Assembly (NCBI RefSeq): GCF_010731675.1
Contig: NZ_AP022584.1
Span: forward strand, 4,526,001-4,590,000
Length of the DNA stretch: 64,000 nucleotides
DNA from: Mycobacterium marseillense
Lineage (GTDB): Bacteria > Actinomycetota > Actinomycetes > Mycobacteriales > Mycobacteriaceae
Direction of reading: 5' to 3'
Position numbers and translations under genes: made by a program. Positions 44,507-53,892 of the stretch are shown one piece after another. The number at the start of each line of letters is the position of its first letter. Position 1 is the stretch's first letter. The notes under the pieces were generated by a model, which saw only the letters and a program-made list of their open reading frames with translations, made no database searches and was not told the DNA's origin.

Positions 44507-45919
44507 CTAGCCGCTACGGCCGGCCACGGTCGACAGGAACTGCCCGAGATGCGCGAGTGCCGTGGTGTATTCGTGCTCGGGCGGTGTCCCGTATCCGATG
44601 ACGATTCCGTCCGTGTGGCGGCTTGTGCCGTGCCAGAAGGGGTTCAGCCCGGTGAGGGCGATGTCGCGTCCGTGCGCGACCTTCAACACGTCGGCCTCCG
44701 AAATGCGCTCGGGGAGCGCGACAACGGCGTGAAGGCCGGCCGAGATGCCCAACACCGGCATCCCGGGGGCGCAGCGGCCGAGGGCTGCGACGAGGGCATC
44801 GCGGCGGTTGCGGTAGCGCCGCCGCATCCGTCTGATGTGCCGGTCGAGCGCACCGGATTCGATCAACTCCGCGAACGTCAGCTGCGCGAGGACGTCGGTT
44901 CCACGGTCGGCGCGGCGCTTGGCTTCGACCACCCCGTCGACCAATGCGGCGGGCAGCGCGAGCCAGCCAAGGCGCAGGCCGGGCGCCAGGCTCTTGCTGG
45001 CGCTGCCCGCGTAGACGACGTGCTCGGGCGCCAGGCCCTGCAGCGCGCCGACGGGGTGGCGGTCGTAGCGAAATTCCCCGTCGTAGTCGTCCTCGATCAG
45101 ATACGCGCCTCGGGCGGCGGCGATGTGCGCAAACTCGGTGCGTCGGTCGGCAACGAGCGTTGCACCGAGCGGAGCCTGGTGTGCCGGGGTGAGCACCGCC
45201 GCGGCGACGCGTTTGTTGAATCCCTCGGGCCGCGCACCCCCGTGGTCGACGTCGAGGGGCTCGACGGTGAGGCCGCTCGCCACCGCCGTCGCGCGATGGT
45301 CGGGCAGGCAGGGATTTTCGAGGGCGACCGATCGGGCCCCGCTCGCGGCCAGCGCGTCACACACCAGACGCAGCCCCTGCGTGAACCCGCTGCAGACGAC
45401 GATGTGCTCCCCGGTAGTGAGCACGCCGCGCACTCGACCCAGATAGTTGGCCAGCGCCGCGCGCAAGCGCGGTGACCCCCGCGGATCCGCCGGCCCGAGC
45501 TCGGCGTGGGGAGTGACCTCGAGGACCCGGCGCAGCGCGCGTAGCCATTCGGCGCGAGGGAACATGCTGAGGTCCGGACGGCCGAGGCGAAAATCGGCCG
45601 CGTAGCGGTGGATAACCCGCGCGGGATGGGTCGGCGCCTGAAGGTGCGGGCCGCCCGCCACCTGGGTCGCCGCACCTGGACGGGTGCGGAGGTATCCCTC
45701 GGCTCCCAGTTGCGCATAGACCTCGACGACCGTTCCGCGGGCAAGCCCGAGTTGTGTGGCGAGGGCACGCGAGGACGGCAGCACTTCGTCCGCGGCGAGG
45801 CGTCCACCCCGGATAGCTTGTCGCAGAGCATCTTCGAGCGCTGCGCGCCGGCCCCGCCCCGGGGGAAGGTCAAGGTGCAGGTCGACTCCGGTATCGCGAC
45901 TGGTCCAAGAATTCGCCAT
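44507..45919 (-). CDS. MocR/PdxR-type GntR-aminotransferase regulator
   Basis: A 470-aa fusion. An N-terminal GntR winged helix (about 15-85, GGRLAADEVLPSSRALATQL) is joined to a fold-type I aminotransferase domain (about 110-465) with PLP Lys in YAGSASKSLAPGLRLGW and the YLIEDDYDGEFRYD loop. MocR proteins sense PLP or amino compounds to control transport or cofactor genes. The divergent neighbour, 75 bp away, is a methyltransferase, an unusual partner for this family. Confidence 0.92.
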   Translation of the reverse strand: MANSWTSRDTGVDLHLDLPPGRGRRAALEDALRQAIRGGRLAADEVLPSSRALATQLGLARGTVVEVYAQLGAEGYLRTRPGAATQVAGGPHLQAPTHPARVIHRYAADFRLGRPDLSMFPRAEWLRALRRVLEVTPHAELGPADPRGSPRLRAALANYLGRVRGVLTTGEHIVVCSGFTQGLRLVCDALAASGARSVALENPCLPDHRATAVASGLTVEPLDVDHGGARPEGFNKRVAAAVLTPAHQAPLGATLVADRRTEFAHIAAARGAYLIEDDYDGEFRYDRHPVGALQGLAPEHVVYAGSASKSLAPGLRLGWLALPAALVDGVVEAKRRADRGTDVLAQLTFAELIESGALDRHIRRMRRRYRNRRDALVAALGRCAPGMPVLGISAGLHAVVALPERISEADVLKVAHGRDIALTGLNPFWHGTSRHTDGIVIGYGTPPEHEYTTALAHLGQFLSTVAGRSG

Positions 45920-45994
45920 CGAATTGGACCTTACCGATGGGCCGGTCTGCTGGATAGCGTCGAATAGCGGGCAGTTCGTTGCAAAGGGGAGTCG

Positions 45995-46891
45995 ATGGTT
46001 GATGTGGGCACTCGGCGCCTAGATCGCGCAGCGAGTTGGACCGCCGAAGTCAATGCGTTCCAGCGCGCAGCGGAAACGCTGCGGCCATCGGGGCGCCGCC
46101 TGGTGGACGACACGTACTCCCGGCGTTTCGTCAGGCACCGCGCGCTGCGCGCCCTGCTGACGCACTGGCGCTCAGCCGACGCCGCGCTTCGGATCTTCGA
46201 CCGGCTGTGGGGAGGGCTGCACGCCCACATCGCGCTTCGGGTGCGCTACGTCGACGACGCATGTGAGACCGCGATCAGCGCAGGAATCAGCCAACTCGTG
46301 CTGCTGGGTGCGGGCTTCGACACCACCAGCCTTCGCCGGGCCGACACCCCGGTGACAATCTTCGAGGTCGACGCGCCGGCCACTCAAGCGGAGAAGCGAC
46401 CGGTCGTCGAACGGTTGTTGCCACCGCAGCACCACTGCCGAATGCACTGGGTTGCTTGTGATTTGGAACAGAACGCGCTCCGTGAAACGCTGCTCGCCGC
46501 CGGCTTCGACCCCACCGCGGCGGCCCTCGTGGTCTGGCTTGGAGTTACTCCCTACCTGACGCGCGGCGCCATCGACGCGACGCTCGCCGACCTCGCCGGA
46601 CTCTGCGCCCCGGGGAGTCGACTGGTTTTGGACCATATCGCGGCGGGCGTCGTCAGCGCCAGCACGCCGTGGAAAAGCGCGGGCCGGATCACCCGGATGG
46701 TAGCCAGGCGCGGCGAACCGTATCGCACCGACTTCACCGAGGCCGACCTGACCGTGACATTGGCAGAGCACGGATTTGAACTACGCGAGCACGTGAGTGT
46801 GCCTGCGCTCTTGCGGCGCTACGACCCGTCGCGCGCAAGCCGGCTGTCGGCCGACGACTGGCTCGCCGTCGCGACCGCAGAACGCGGATGA
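45995..46891 (+). CDS. SAM-dependent methyltransferase, LCMT/TIGR00027 family
   Basis: A 298-aa methyltransferase. The SAM loop is LVLLGAGFDTTSLRRAD and the second motif VTIFEVDAPATQAEK. It belongs to the same broad family as the gene at 22259 but is a different branch. It is divergent from the MocR gene, which may control it. The substrate is unknown. Confidence 0.85.
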   Translation: MVDVGTRRLDRAASWTAEVNAFQRAAETLRPSGRRLVDDTYSRRFVRHRALRALLTHWRSADAALRIFDRLWGGLHAHIALRVRYVDDACETAISAGISQLVLLGAGFDTTSLRRADTPVTIFEVDAPATQAEKRPVVERLLPPQHHCRMHWVACDLEQNALRETLLAAGFDPTAAALVVWLGVTPYLTRGAIDATLADLAGLCAPGSRLVLDHIAAGVVSASTPWKSAGRITRMVARRGEPYRTDFTEADLTVTLAEHGFELREHVSVPALLRRYDPSRASRLSADDWLAVATAERG

Positions 46892-46942
46892 GGCGCGACC
46901 CGGCCACGCCCTGACGGCCCAGACAACCTGCAAGGGCCTTTC

Positions 46943-46978
46943 CACCTGCTGGCAGCAGATGACGTTTCCGCCGCCGGC
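46943..46978 (-). pseudogene. Remnant of a tautomerase gene 3' end
   Basis: Thirty-two of 36 bases match 44049-44084, the C-terminal GGGNVIYYQQVN coding segment of the tautomerase gene; on the minus strand it reads GGGNVICCQQVE. No start or remaining body is present. It lies just downstream of the CocE-like gene and suggests a lost second copy. Confidence 0.55.
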
Positions 46979-46989
46979 ACTGCCGTTGG

Positions 46990-48699
46990 CTACCCGAGCA
47001 CCGGAATGAATAACCTCGAAGACGAGCGCACCGTGTTCAAGCTGGACGTGCCGACGCTGGCATGGCGGAAGTTCATGATCGCCGGTGTCGCTGGGTCCTG
47101 GTCGTCGCTGGTGAGCGTCAGGCGGATGCGCTGGCCTTTCTTGAACCGGCGAGCATTGGGCACCAACGGGATTCGATACTCGACATCCTCGCCCAGCGGC
47201 ACCGCTTGCGGGTTTTTGCAGGGTAACACCGGCGCACCCGGGCGGCTGGCCGCTTCGTCGACCTCGCGCAAGCTGGCGCGCAACCAGCCTGCGGTCACGT
47301 CGGTCGCTTCCCCATCAGGCGCCACGTCGTGCAGCGTGGCCATCCACGCGGTATCGATCGCCGTCGCCGAGGCAACCAGCCGCAGCTCGACATCGCCGAC
47401 CACATCGACATCCTGGCTCAGCGGCGCGCTGGTCCATGCCAACATCGACGGCGGATCGATCTCGCTGGCTTTGATGCGGCCCAGGCCTGATCCCAACACC
47501 ATGAATTCGCGACCGCCCGGCTCCCCTTCGTCGGCATCCAAAACGCCGTCAGTGCGCAGGGCCAGCTCGCGATGCGGGGCTTGCGAGGGCGGCCAGGAGT
47601 CGGCAGTTCGCCACTCGTCGGCGCCCGGCAGGAAGTAGCGGATCGGTGGCCCCTCGGTGATCCCGGTGTCGCGCCCCTTCAGCCAATGGTCGTACCAGGC
47701 CAGCGCCTCGGTGTGCATGCTTTCCCATGGCCATGTCAGCCCGAACTCGCCGAGCATGCCCATCCGCACACACCCGTTGCCCGACAGCCGCTTCCAGGTT
47801 GCGAACGTCGAAGGCAGGTGTAACGGCACATTCTGCCAATCACACCCCAGGTAGACCGGGATGTCGATTTCCTTGAGCAGTGGCAGCAGGTTTCGCTCAT
47901 CCCACCACTCGTCGCGCGTCGGGTGCTTGACCACCGCCTCCTGCCATAGTTCGTCCCACGGATGGGGATTGTGCGGCAGCCTGAGCAGTTGGCGCAGCAT
48001 GGTGACCGCCGCCTCGCCGTTCATGGTCTCGAATTTCTTGTGCACCCTCGGGCTCTTGAGCACGCGCCGCGCCAGTCCGATTGGCTTGCTGCGCCACAGC
48101 TTGTCGCTGCGGTCGGCAGTCAGGCCCATCATGGCGAGAAACGGTGTGATGAAAGACGAACTCAACAGCCCGTGGTGGTTGGCGCCCTCGTACAGGTCGC
48201 TGGTCACGGCCAGGGGAAAGATCGCTTTGAGGTGAGGCGGCCGCTCGACGGCCGCCTCGAGCTGGGTCATCGCGAAGTAGCTGATGCCGATCATTCCGAC
48301 GTTCCCGTCGCACCACGGCTGAGCCGCGATCCACTCCACTAAGTCGTGCACATCCCGGCGCTCCTGCGCGTCGAAGAAGTTGAAGGAGCCCTCGGAGCCG
48401 CAGGTGCCGCGGAGGTTGGCGATGACGTGCACGTAGCCGCGTGGCACCCAGAAGTCGGTCCTGCCGGCCTCGATGAACCCCGCGGGCGCGCCGAGATCCT
48501 GCATCTGCCGCGGATATGGCGAGGCTGCCAGCAGCGCCGGGAAGCGGCCGTCGGCATCGGGCCGGTGAATGTCGGCCAAAAGTGTTGTGCCGTCGCGCAT
48601 TGCGATCGCGGTGTTGATGTCGGTGCGCGACGCGTACTGCGGCTCGCTGAGATTCCGGTATTCGCGGCCCGTGGTCTGCGGACCGTTGAGCGGTGTCAT
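46990..48699 (-). CDS. CocE/NonD family hydrolase (X-Pro dipeptidyl-peptidase S15 fold)
   Basis: A 569-aa serine hydrolase. An alpha/beta core (about 30-330) has the nucleophile elbow MIGISYFAMTQ (Ser about 140) and catalytic His near WESMHTEALAWYD. A C-terminal jelly-roll domain (about 370-560) contains DVDVVGDVELRLVASATAID. Family members cleave esters or acyl-amides such as cocaine or beta-lactam side chains. It is divergent from the TetR at 48761, with a perfect operator between them, so it is probably substrate-inducible. Confidence 0.9.
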   Translation of the reverse strand: MTPLNGPQTTGREYRNLSEPQYASRTDINTAIAMRDGTTLLADIHRPDADGRFPALLAASPYPRQMQDLGAPAGFIEAGRTDFWVPRGYVHVIANLRGTCGSEGSFNFFDAQERRDVHDLVEWIAAQPWCDGNVGMIGISYFAMTQLEAAVERPPHLKAIFPLAVTSDLYEGANHHGLLSSSFITPFLAMMGLTADRSDKLWRSKPIGLARRVLKSPRVHKKFETMNGEAAVTMLRQLLRLPHNPHPWDELWQEAVVKHPTRDEWWDERNLLPLLKEIDIPVYLGCDWQNVPLHLPSTFATWKRLSGNGCVRMGMLGEFGLTWPWESMHTEALAWYDHWLKGRDTGITEGPPIRYFLPGADEWRTADSWPPSQAPHRELALRTDGVLDADEGEPGGREFMVLGSGLGRIKASEIDPPSMLAWTSAPLSQDVDVVGDVELRLVASATAIDTAWMATLHDVAPDGEATDVTAGWLRASLREVDEAASRPGAPVLPCKNPQAVPLGEDVEYRIPLVPNARRFKKGQRIRLTLTSDDQDPATPAIMNFRHASVGTSSLNTVRSSSRLFIPVLG

Positions 48700-48711
48700 A
48701 GTTTCACGCTA

Positions 48712-48731
48712 CGTTGAGATTAGTCTCAACG
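48712..48731. promoter_or_regulatory. Perfect 20-bp TetR operator
   Basis: CGTTGAGA and TCTCAACG surround TTAG. It lies between the divergent CocE-like (start 48699) and TetR (start 48761) genes and covers the -35 area of the TetR promoter, whose -10 TATGGT (48749-48754) is 6 nt before the GTG start (leaderless). Confidence 0.75.
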
Positions 48732-48760
48732 CAAGATGAAACTTCGGGTATGGTGAGGCG

Positions 48761-49360
48761 GTGCCGACACGATCGATCGTCCCGGGTCCGCGCGACGAGC
48801 GCGGTGTGCTGGCGGGGCGCATCCTGGCCGCCGCCCGCGACGAATTCGCCGAAAATGGCTGGGCCGGAACGGCAATTCGGGCCGTCGCCCGGACCGCGGA
48901 CGTCGACCCGGCGCTCATCTACCACTACTTCGGCTCGAAGGAGGGCCTGCTTGATGCCGCCACCACGCCGCCGCAGAAATGGCTCGACGCGGTGGCCGCG
49001 ACGTGGGCGACGCCCAAGGCCGACCTCGGCCGGCAATTGATCCGCACCGTCCTGGACACCTGGACCGACGACGAGGTCGGTCCGATCCTGCGCGCGGTGG
49101 TGCTGACCGCCGCCCATGAAGACAAGACCCGGGAGAAGCTGCGGCTGATCGTGGAGCGAGGTCTGATCGGCGGGTCCACCCTGGGGGCCGACGAGGACGA
49201 ACGACTGCGGCGCAGCGGGCTGATCGCCACCCAGCTGATCGGCTTCGCGCTGTTGCGCTACGTCTGGAAGATAGAGCCGATCGCGTCCATGTCCGAGGAC
49301 CAGGTGGTGGCGGCGATGGCGCCGAACCTGCAGCGCTATGTCGAGGGCGACATCTCGTAG
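48761..49360 (+). CDS. TetR/AcrR family regulator
   Basis: A 199-aa regulator, HTH about 18-65 (FAENGWAGTAIRAVARTADV, DPALIYHYFGSKEGLL), with a TetR_C_17-like ligand domain. GTG start with a leaderless-type promoter. It probably represses itself and the CocE-like hydrolase through the 20-bp palindrome. Confidence 0.9.
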   Translation: MPTRSIVPGPRDERGVLAGRILAAARDEFAENGWAGTAIRAVARTADVDPALIYHYFGSKEGLLDAATTPPQKWLDAVAATWATPKADLGRQLIRTVLDTWTDDEVGPILRAVVLTAAHEDKTREKLRLIVERGLIGGSTLGADEDERLRRSGLIATQLIGFALLRYVWKIEPIASMSEDQVVAAMAPNLQRYVEGDIS

Positions 49361-49402
49361 GAGATAACGCAACTCGGGGTGACCAACTGCGACAATGGCC
49401 GA

Positions 49403-50104
49403 ATGCGTTTTTTGCGCCGGGTCCGTGCGCTCGCGATCGTCGCGGGTCTGGTCGCGGTCTCCGGCGTGGGGACCGCCCAGGCCGGCCCCGACGTGCCGCC
49501 GGTCAGCGACGCCGCCCGAGCGGCCGGCTTCGTCGACATCCGCACCGTCGTGCCCGACGCGGTGCTCGATCTGCGCTACGCGACGACCAACAATTTCACC
49601 CACACGCAGCTGTATCCATCCGATGCCAGATGCCTTGTGCACCAATCGATGGCCCCCGGCCTCGCCGCCGCGGCCGGCGCCCTGCGCCCGCAGGGGCACC
49701 TCCTGGTCTTCTGGGACTGCTATCGGCCGCACGACGTCCAGGTCAAGATGTTCAGCCTCGTCCCCAACCCCGCCTGGGTGGCACGTCCGGGCCAGTATGC
49801 GCGCAGCCATGAGTCGGGACGCTCGGTCGATGTGACGTTCACGACGACCCAACAGCCATGCTCATCGGGACAGCACGCGGGTGGGCTTTGTCTCGCCGAT
49901 ATGGGCACCGACTTCGACGACTTTACCCCGCGGGCAACGGCTTTCAACACCCAGGGCATCAGCGCCGACGCGAAGGCGAATCGGTCCGCGCTGCGCAACG
50001 CCATGAACTACGGCGGCCTGAAAGTGTATTCGGGCGAATGGTGGCATTTCGACGGTCCGGGAGCCGGTTCCGACCTCCCGATCCTCAACGTCCCCGTCGA
50101 CTAG
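49403..50104 (+). CDS. Secreted D-alanyl-D-alanine dipeptidase (VanX-like, peptidase M15D)
   Basis: A 233-aa protein with a Sec signal (MRFLRRVRALAIVAGLVAVSG, cleavage near AQA-GP). Zinc motif SHESGRSVDVTF (SxHxxGxxxD, about residues 135-145) and EWWHFD near the end complete the M15D active site; DCYRPHDVQ is also typical. It would cleave D-Ala-D-Ala outside the membrane. I prefer the ATG at 49403 to the GTG 8 codons earlier because it begins the signal peptide. Confidence 0.9.
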   Translation: MRFLRRVRALAIVAGLVAVSGVGTAQAGPDVPPVSDAARAAGFVDIRTVVPDAVLDLRYATTNNFTHTQLYPSDARCLVHQSMAPGLAAAAGALRPQGHLLVFWDCYRPHDVQVKMFSLVPNPAWVARPGQYARSHESGRSVDVTFTTTQQPCSSGQHAGGLCLADMGTDFDDFTPRATAFNTQGISADAKANRSALRNAMNYGGLKVYSGEWWHFDGPGAGSDLPILNVPVD

Positions 50105-50151
50105 CTGTCTCAAATAGCGAGACGCATATTTCATCATGTGGCTCGTCGCCG

Positions 50152-50157
50152 TAAGCT
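50152..50157 (+). promoter_or_regulatory. -10 box of a leaderless promoter
   Basis: TAAGCT, a TAnnnT match, ends 6 nt before the ATG of the methyltransferase at 50164, the same box and spacing type as for the poly-Cys leader; no ribosome site is present. Confidence 0.6.
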
Positions 50158-50163
50158 GGCGCC

Positions 50164-50970
50164 ATGAATGACCGGGCCAGTTATACGCACGGGCACCACG
50201 AGTCGGTGCTGCGCAGCCACCGGCGCCGCACCGCCGAGGATTCGGCGGCGTACCTGCTGGCACACCTGAAGCCGGGCCTGTCGGTGCTGGACGTCGGATG
50301 CGGGCCCGGCACCATCACCGCTGACCTCGCCGCGCGCGTCGCACCCGGATCCGTCACCGCCGTCGACCAAGTCGCGGACGTCCTGGGCGCGGCCCGCGCC
50401 GAAGCCCAACAACGCAATCTGTCCAACGTCTCGTTCGGCACCGCCGACGTGCACAACCTCGACTTTGCCGACGACACATTCGATGTCGTCCACGCCCACC
50501 AGGTGCTGCAGCACGTCGCCGACCCGGTGCGGGCCCTGCGCGAGATGCGGCGAGTGTGCGCGCCGGACGGCATCGTGGCCGTCCGCGACGCCGACTATGC
50601 GGGTTTCATCTGGTACCCGCAGCTGCCCGCCCTCGAGTTGTGGCGAGAGCTCTACCAGCGGGTCGCGCGCGCCAACCGCGGCGAACCGGACGCGGGCCGG
50701 CGCCTGCTGTCCTGGGCACAGCAGGCGGGATTCGAGGACATCACGCCGTCCGGCAGCCTGTGGTGCTACGCCACAGCCGAGACGCGCGAATGGTGGGGTG
50801 GGATGTGGGCCGACCGAATCCTGCATTCCACCGTGGCCCGCGACCTGGTGAGCCTCGACTTGGCCACCCCCGCGCAGCTCGAGGAGATCTCCGCCGCGTG
50901 GCGGGAATGGGCCGCCGCCGACGACGGCTGGATCGCCATCCCGCACGGCGAAATCCTTTGCCGCACCTAG
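50164..50970 (+). CDS. Class I SAM-dependent methyltransferase (Methyltransf_11/25)
   Basis: A 268-aa methyltransferase; motif I LSVLDVGCGPGTITADLA (about 40), motif II VTAVDQVADVL and the post-motif VHAHQVLQHVADP. It resembles ubiquinone/menaquinone-type C-methyltransferases, and the substrate is unknown. It has its own leaderless promoter and is convergent with the SDR, 3 bp away. Confidence 0.88.
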   Translation: MNDRASYTHGHHESVLRSHRRRTAEDSAAYLLAHLKPGLSVLDVGCGPGTITADLAARVAPGSVTAVDQVADVLGAARAEAQQRNLSNVSFGTADVHNLDFADDTFDVVHAHQVLQHVADPVRALREMRRVCAPDGIVAVRDADYAGFIWYPQLPALELWRELYQRVARANRGEPDAGRRLLSWAQQAGFEDITPSGSLWCYATAETREWWGGMWADRILHSTVARDLVSLDLATPAQLEEISAAWREWAAADDGWIAIPHGEILCRT

Positions 50971-50973
50971 GGA

Positions 50974-51798
50974 TCAGTCCAAGAACAGGTCCGGGATGGG
51001 CTGCTCGCCGCCGCCGTACCCGGACAGGTCCGCGACCCCGGCGGATCGCAGCAGCGTCGCGTCGATGTGGCACTCGCCGGTGGCTTCCCGGGCCGGTCGG
51101 GAGACGATCTCGACGGCGGCGTCGCCCATGATCTCGGGGCTGCGCGACGACGCGGCCAACCGGTCGCCATCGGCCATGTTGGTGACCGCCGCGGTGGCGA
51201 TGTAGGTCTCCGGCCACAGACAGTTCACGCCGATCCCGTCGTCCGCGAACTCGGCCGCCCAGCCCAGTGACAGCAGCGTCATCCCGTACTTGGACAGCGT
51301 GTAGGCCGGGTGGGCGCCCAGCCAACGGGGGTTCATATTGATCGGTGGCGAGATGGTCAGCACGTGCGGGTTGGCCGATTTCTGGAGATGGGGCACGCAC
51401 GCCTTGGTCAGCAGGAAGGTGCCGCGCAGGTTGATCTCCTGCATCAGGTCGTATTTCTTGGCCGACAGCACGGCCGTCGGGTCGGTCGCGATGGCGCTGG
51501 CGTTGTTGACGCAGACGTCGATGCCGCCGAACCGATGCACGGCCGCGTCGACCACGCGCTGCACGTCCTCTTCGCGGCGCACGTCGCCCACGACGGCCAG
51601 CGCCTTCCCGCCGGCGGCCTCGACGTCAGCCGCCGCGGTGTGCACCGTCCCGGGCAGGCGCGGATGGGGTGTGTCGGTCTTGGCCAGCAGCACCACGTTG
51701 GCGCCTCGGCGAGCCGCGGCGATTCCAATCGCGAGTCCGATGCCGCGGCTCCCGCCGGAGATCACCACCGTGCGATCGGCGAGCTCGTTGTTAGCCAT
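50974..51798 (-). CDS. SDR-family oxidoreductase (HSDL2-like)
   Basis: A 274-aa short-chain dehydrogenase with VVISGGSRGIGLAIGIAAAR, VNNASAIATDPTA, LTISPPINM (Ser is shifted) and YTLSKYGMTLL with Tyr and Lys. It has the longer C-terminus ending DLFLD. HSDL2-like proteins act on peroxisomal or fatty-acyl substrates in animals. It is divergent from the mutase operon, 69 bp away, and may share its control. Confidence 0.88.
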   Translation of the reverse strand: MANNELADRTVVISGGSRGIGLAIGIAAARRGANVVLLAKTDTPHPRLPGTVHTAAADVEAAGGKALAVVGDVRREEDVQRVVDAAVHRFGGIDVCVNNASAIATDPTAVLSAKKYDLMQEINLRGTFLLTKACVPHLQKSANPHVLTISPPINMNPRWLGAHPAYTLSKYGMTLLSLGWAAEFADDGIGVNCLWPETYIATAAVTNMADGDRLAASSRSPEIMGDAAVEIVSRPAREATGECHIDATLLRSAGVADLSGYGGGEQPIPDLFLD

Positions 51799-51867
51799 TC
51801 GTCTCCTTTGACCTGGTCAAGCGTGTGGTATTGGCATTCTCTTTTTTTGCAAGTACGTTATTCACCG

Positions 51868-53445
51868 ATGGATAATACGGCCCACACTCCCTCCGGCATC
51901 CCGCTGCAGCCCGTATATGGGCCGGCGGATAGAGGCGCGGAGCCTCCCCAGCCCGGGGAGTTCCCCTTCACTCGCGGCAACTTCGCGTCGGGCTACCGCG
52001 GCAAGCTGTGGACGTTCCGCCAGTATTCGGGGTTCGGCACCGCCGAGGAATCCAATCGTCGTTACCGCTACCTGCTGGATCAGGGCGGGACCGGGCTGTC
52101 GGTCGCGCTCGACCTGCCGACTCAGTGCGGCTACGACTCCGACGATCCCGAGTTCGGCGAGGAGGTCGGCCGGGTCGGCGTCGCCGTGGACACCCTGGCC
52201 GATTTCGAGATCCTGTTCGACGGCATCCCGCTGGACAAGCTCAGCACCAGCATGACCATCAACGGCACGGCGGCGATCCTGCTGGCGTTCTACGTCGCCG
52301 CCGCCGAGAAAAAAGGTATCCCGCGCGCCAAGCTCACCGGGACCATCCAGAACGACATCCTCAAGGAGTACGCCTCGCGCGGCACGTGGATCTGGCCGCC
52401 GGAGCCGTCCCTGCGGTTGATCGCGGACACCATCGAGTTCTGCGCCGCCGAGGTGCCCAGGTTCAACGCGATTTCGGTTGCCGGTGCGCATTTCCGCGAC
52501 GCCGGGGCCAACGCGGTGCAGGAGATGGCGTTCACCCTCGCCGACGGCGTCACCTACTGCGACACCGTGGTGGAGCGCGGCCGCATGACGATCGACCAGT
52601 TCGCGCCGCAGATTTCGTTCTTCTTCTATACCCACGGGGACTTCTTCGAAGAAATCGCCAAGTACCGTGCGGGACGGCGGCGTTGGGCGACGATCGTGCG
52701 GGAGCGCTACGGGGCGACGAAGGACAAGGCGGCGATGTTCCGCTTCGGCTGCGTCTGTGGCGGGGCGTCGCTGTATGCCCCGCAGGCCCACAACAACATC
52801 GTCCGCGTGGCCTATGAGGCCATGGCCGCTGTGTTGGGCGGGGTCCAGTCGATGTTCACGGCGGCCTGGGACGAGCCGTTCGCGCTGCCCACCGAGGAGA
52901 CCACGACCCTGGCGTTGCGCACCCAGCAGATCCTCGCGCACGAAACCGGCGTGGCCAGTGTGGCCGACCCGCTGGGCGGCTCGTATTTCGTGGAGGCGCT
53001 GACCGACGCGACCGAGGAGCGCATCATCGAGATCATGTCCGACCTCGAGCGGCACGGCGGCATGGTCCATGCCATCGAGGACGGTTACCTGCAGGGCCTG
53101 ATCGCCGACGAGGCGTTCAAGATGCATCAGGACGTCGAAGCGGGCACCCGCCCGGTGGTGGGGGTCAACCGCTTCGTGACCGAGGAACCCGAACACGACG
53201 TCGTCACTTACGAGCTCGACGCCGAAGGGCGTGACCTTCAGCTCAAGCGGCTCTCCAAGGTAAAGTCCGAAAGGGATTCGGCCGCAGTACAATCCACCCT
53301 TGCCGCCCTGTCGCGTTCCGCGGAAGGAGACGACAACCTGATGCACAAATTGATCGACTGCGCCAACGCCTACTGCACGGTCGGTGAGATGGTCTCCGCG
53401 CTCAAAGCGGTGTGGGGCGAGTTCCAGCAGCCGGTGGTGTTCTAA
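51868..53445 (+). CDS. B12-dependent acyl-CoA mutase, large (substrate-binding) subunit
   Basis: A 525-aa methylmalonyl-CoA-mutase-type TIM barrel without the B12 domain, which is encoded separately next door. Substrate-pocket residues: Tyr in LWTFRQYSGFG (the Tyr89 position; Phe in isobutyryl-CoA mutase) and Arg in KEYASRGTWIWPP (the Arg207 position; Gln in isobutyryl-CoA mutase). Both point to a carboxyl-bearing CoA substrate such as methylmalonyl- or ethylmalonyl-CoA. DLPTQCGYDSDDP differs from the MCM DLATHRGYDSDNP and is nearer the ethylmalonyl type. The ATG at 51868 lacks a ribosome site; the upstream frame is antisense to the SDR gene. Confidence 0.88.
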   Translation: MDNTAHTPSGIPLQPVYGPADRGAEPPQPGEFPFTRGNFASGYRGKLWTFRQYSGFGTAEESNRRYRYLLDQGGTGLSVALDLPTQCGYDSDDPEFGEEVGRVGVAVDTLADFEILFDGIPLDKLSTSMTINGTAAILLAFYVAAAEKKGIPRAKLTGTIQNDILKEYASRGTWIWPPEPSLRLIADTIEFCAAEVPRFNAISVAGAHFRDAGANAVQEMAFTLADGVTYCDTVVERGRMTIDQFAPQISFFFYTHGDFFEEIAKYRAGRRRWATIVRERYGATKDKAAMFRFGCVCGGASLYAPQAHNNIVRVAYEAMAAVLGGVQSMFTAAWDEPFALPTEETTTLALRTQQILAHETGVASVADPLGGSYFVEALTDATEERIIEIMSDLERHGGMVHAIEDGYLQGLIADEAFKMHQDVEAGTRPVVGVNRFVTEEPEHDVVTYELDAEGRDLQLKRLSKVKSERDSAAVQSTLAALSRSAEGDDNLMHKLIDCANAYCTVGEMVSALKAVWGEFQQPVVF

Positions 53446-53892
53446 GTGGCCGTTCGCGTTCTGGTTGCCAAACCCGGCTTGGACGGGCACGACCGCGGCG
53501 CCAAGATCGTCGCCCGCACCCTGCGCGACGCCGGATTCGAGGTCATCTACACGGGTATCCGTCAGCGCATCGAGGACATCGCCTCGATCGCGGTGCAGGA
53601 AGACGTCGCCGTGGTCGGCTTGAGCATCCTCTCCGGCGCGCACCTGGCGCTCACCGCGCGCACCGTCGAGGCGCTGCGCGCCGCCGACGCCGCCGACATC
53701 TCCGTCGTCGTCGGCGGAACCATCCCGCACGCCGACGTCCCCAAACTGCTCTCCGCCGGGGCCGCGGCCGTATTCCCCACCGGGACACCGCTGGACAACC
53801 TGGTGCGCGATATCCGCGCGCTGACCGGCACGGCGGAATCCACCGAGAACGAACCCGCTTCAGAAAAAGAGGAACAGTGCGCGTCGGAGTAA
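53446..53892 (+). CDS. Cobalamin-binding small subunit of the acyl-CoA mutase
   Basis: A 148-aa B12-binding domain with KPGLDGHDRGAKIVART (DxHxxG, His ligates cobalt), GLSILSGAH and VVVGGTIP. Its GTG follows the large-subunit stop directly (TAAGTG). The two should form one mutase. A Glu/Ser-rich tail (ESTENEPASEKEEQ) extends past the domain and overlaps the next gene by 16 bp. Confidence 0.93.
   Translation: MAVRVLVAKPGLDGHDRGAKIVARTLRDAGFEVIYTGIRQRIEDIASIAVQEDVAVVGLSILSGAHLALTARTVEALRAADAADISVVVGGTIPHADVPKLLSAGAAAVFPTGTPLDNLVRDIRALTGTAESTENEPASEKEEQCASE

Noticed and set aside
51862..53730. 622-aa minus-strand frame over the mutase genes
   Set aside because: It is antisense to two coupled, well-conserved mutase subunits and has no family features.
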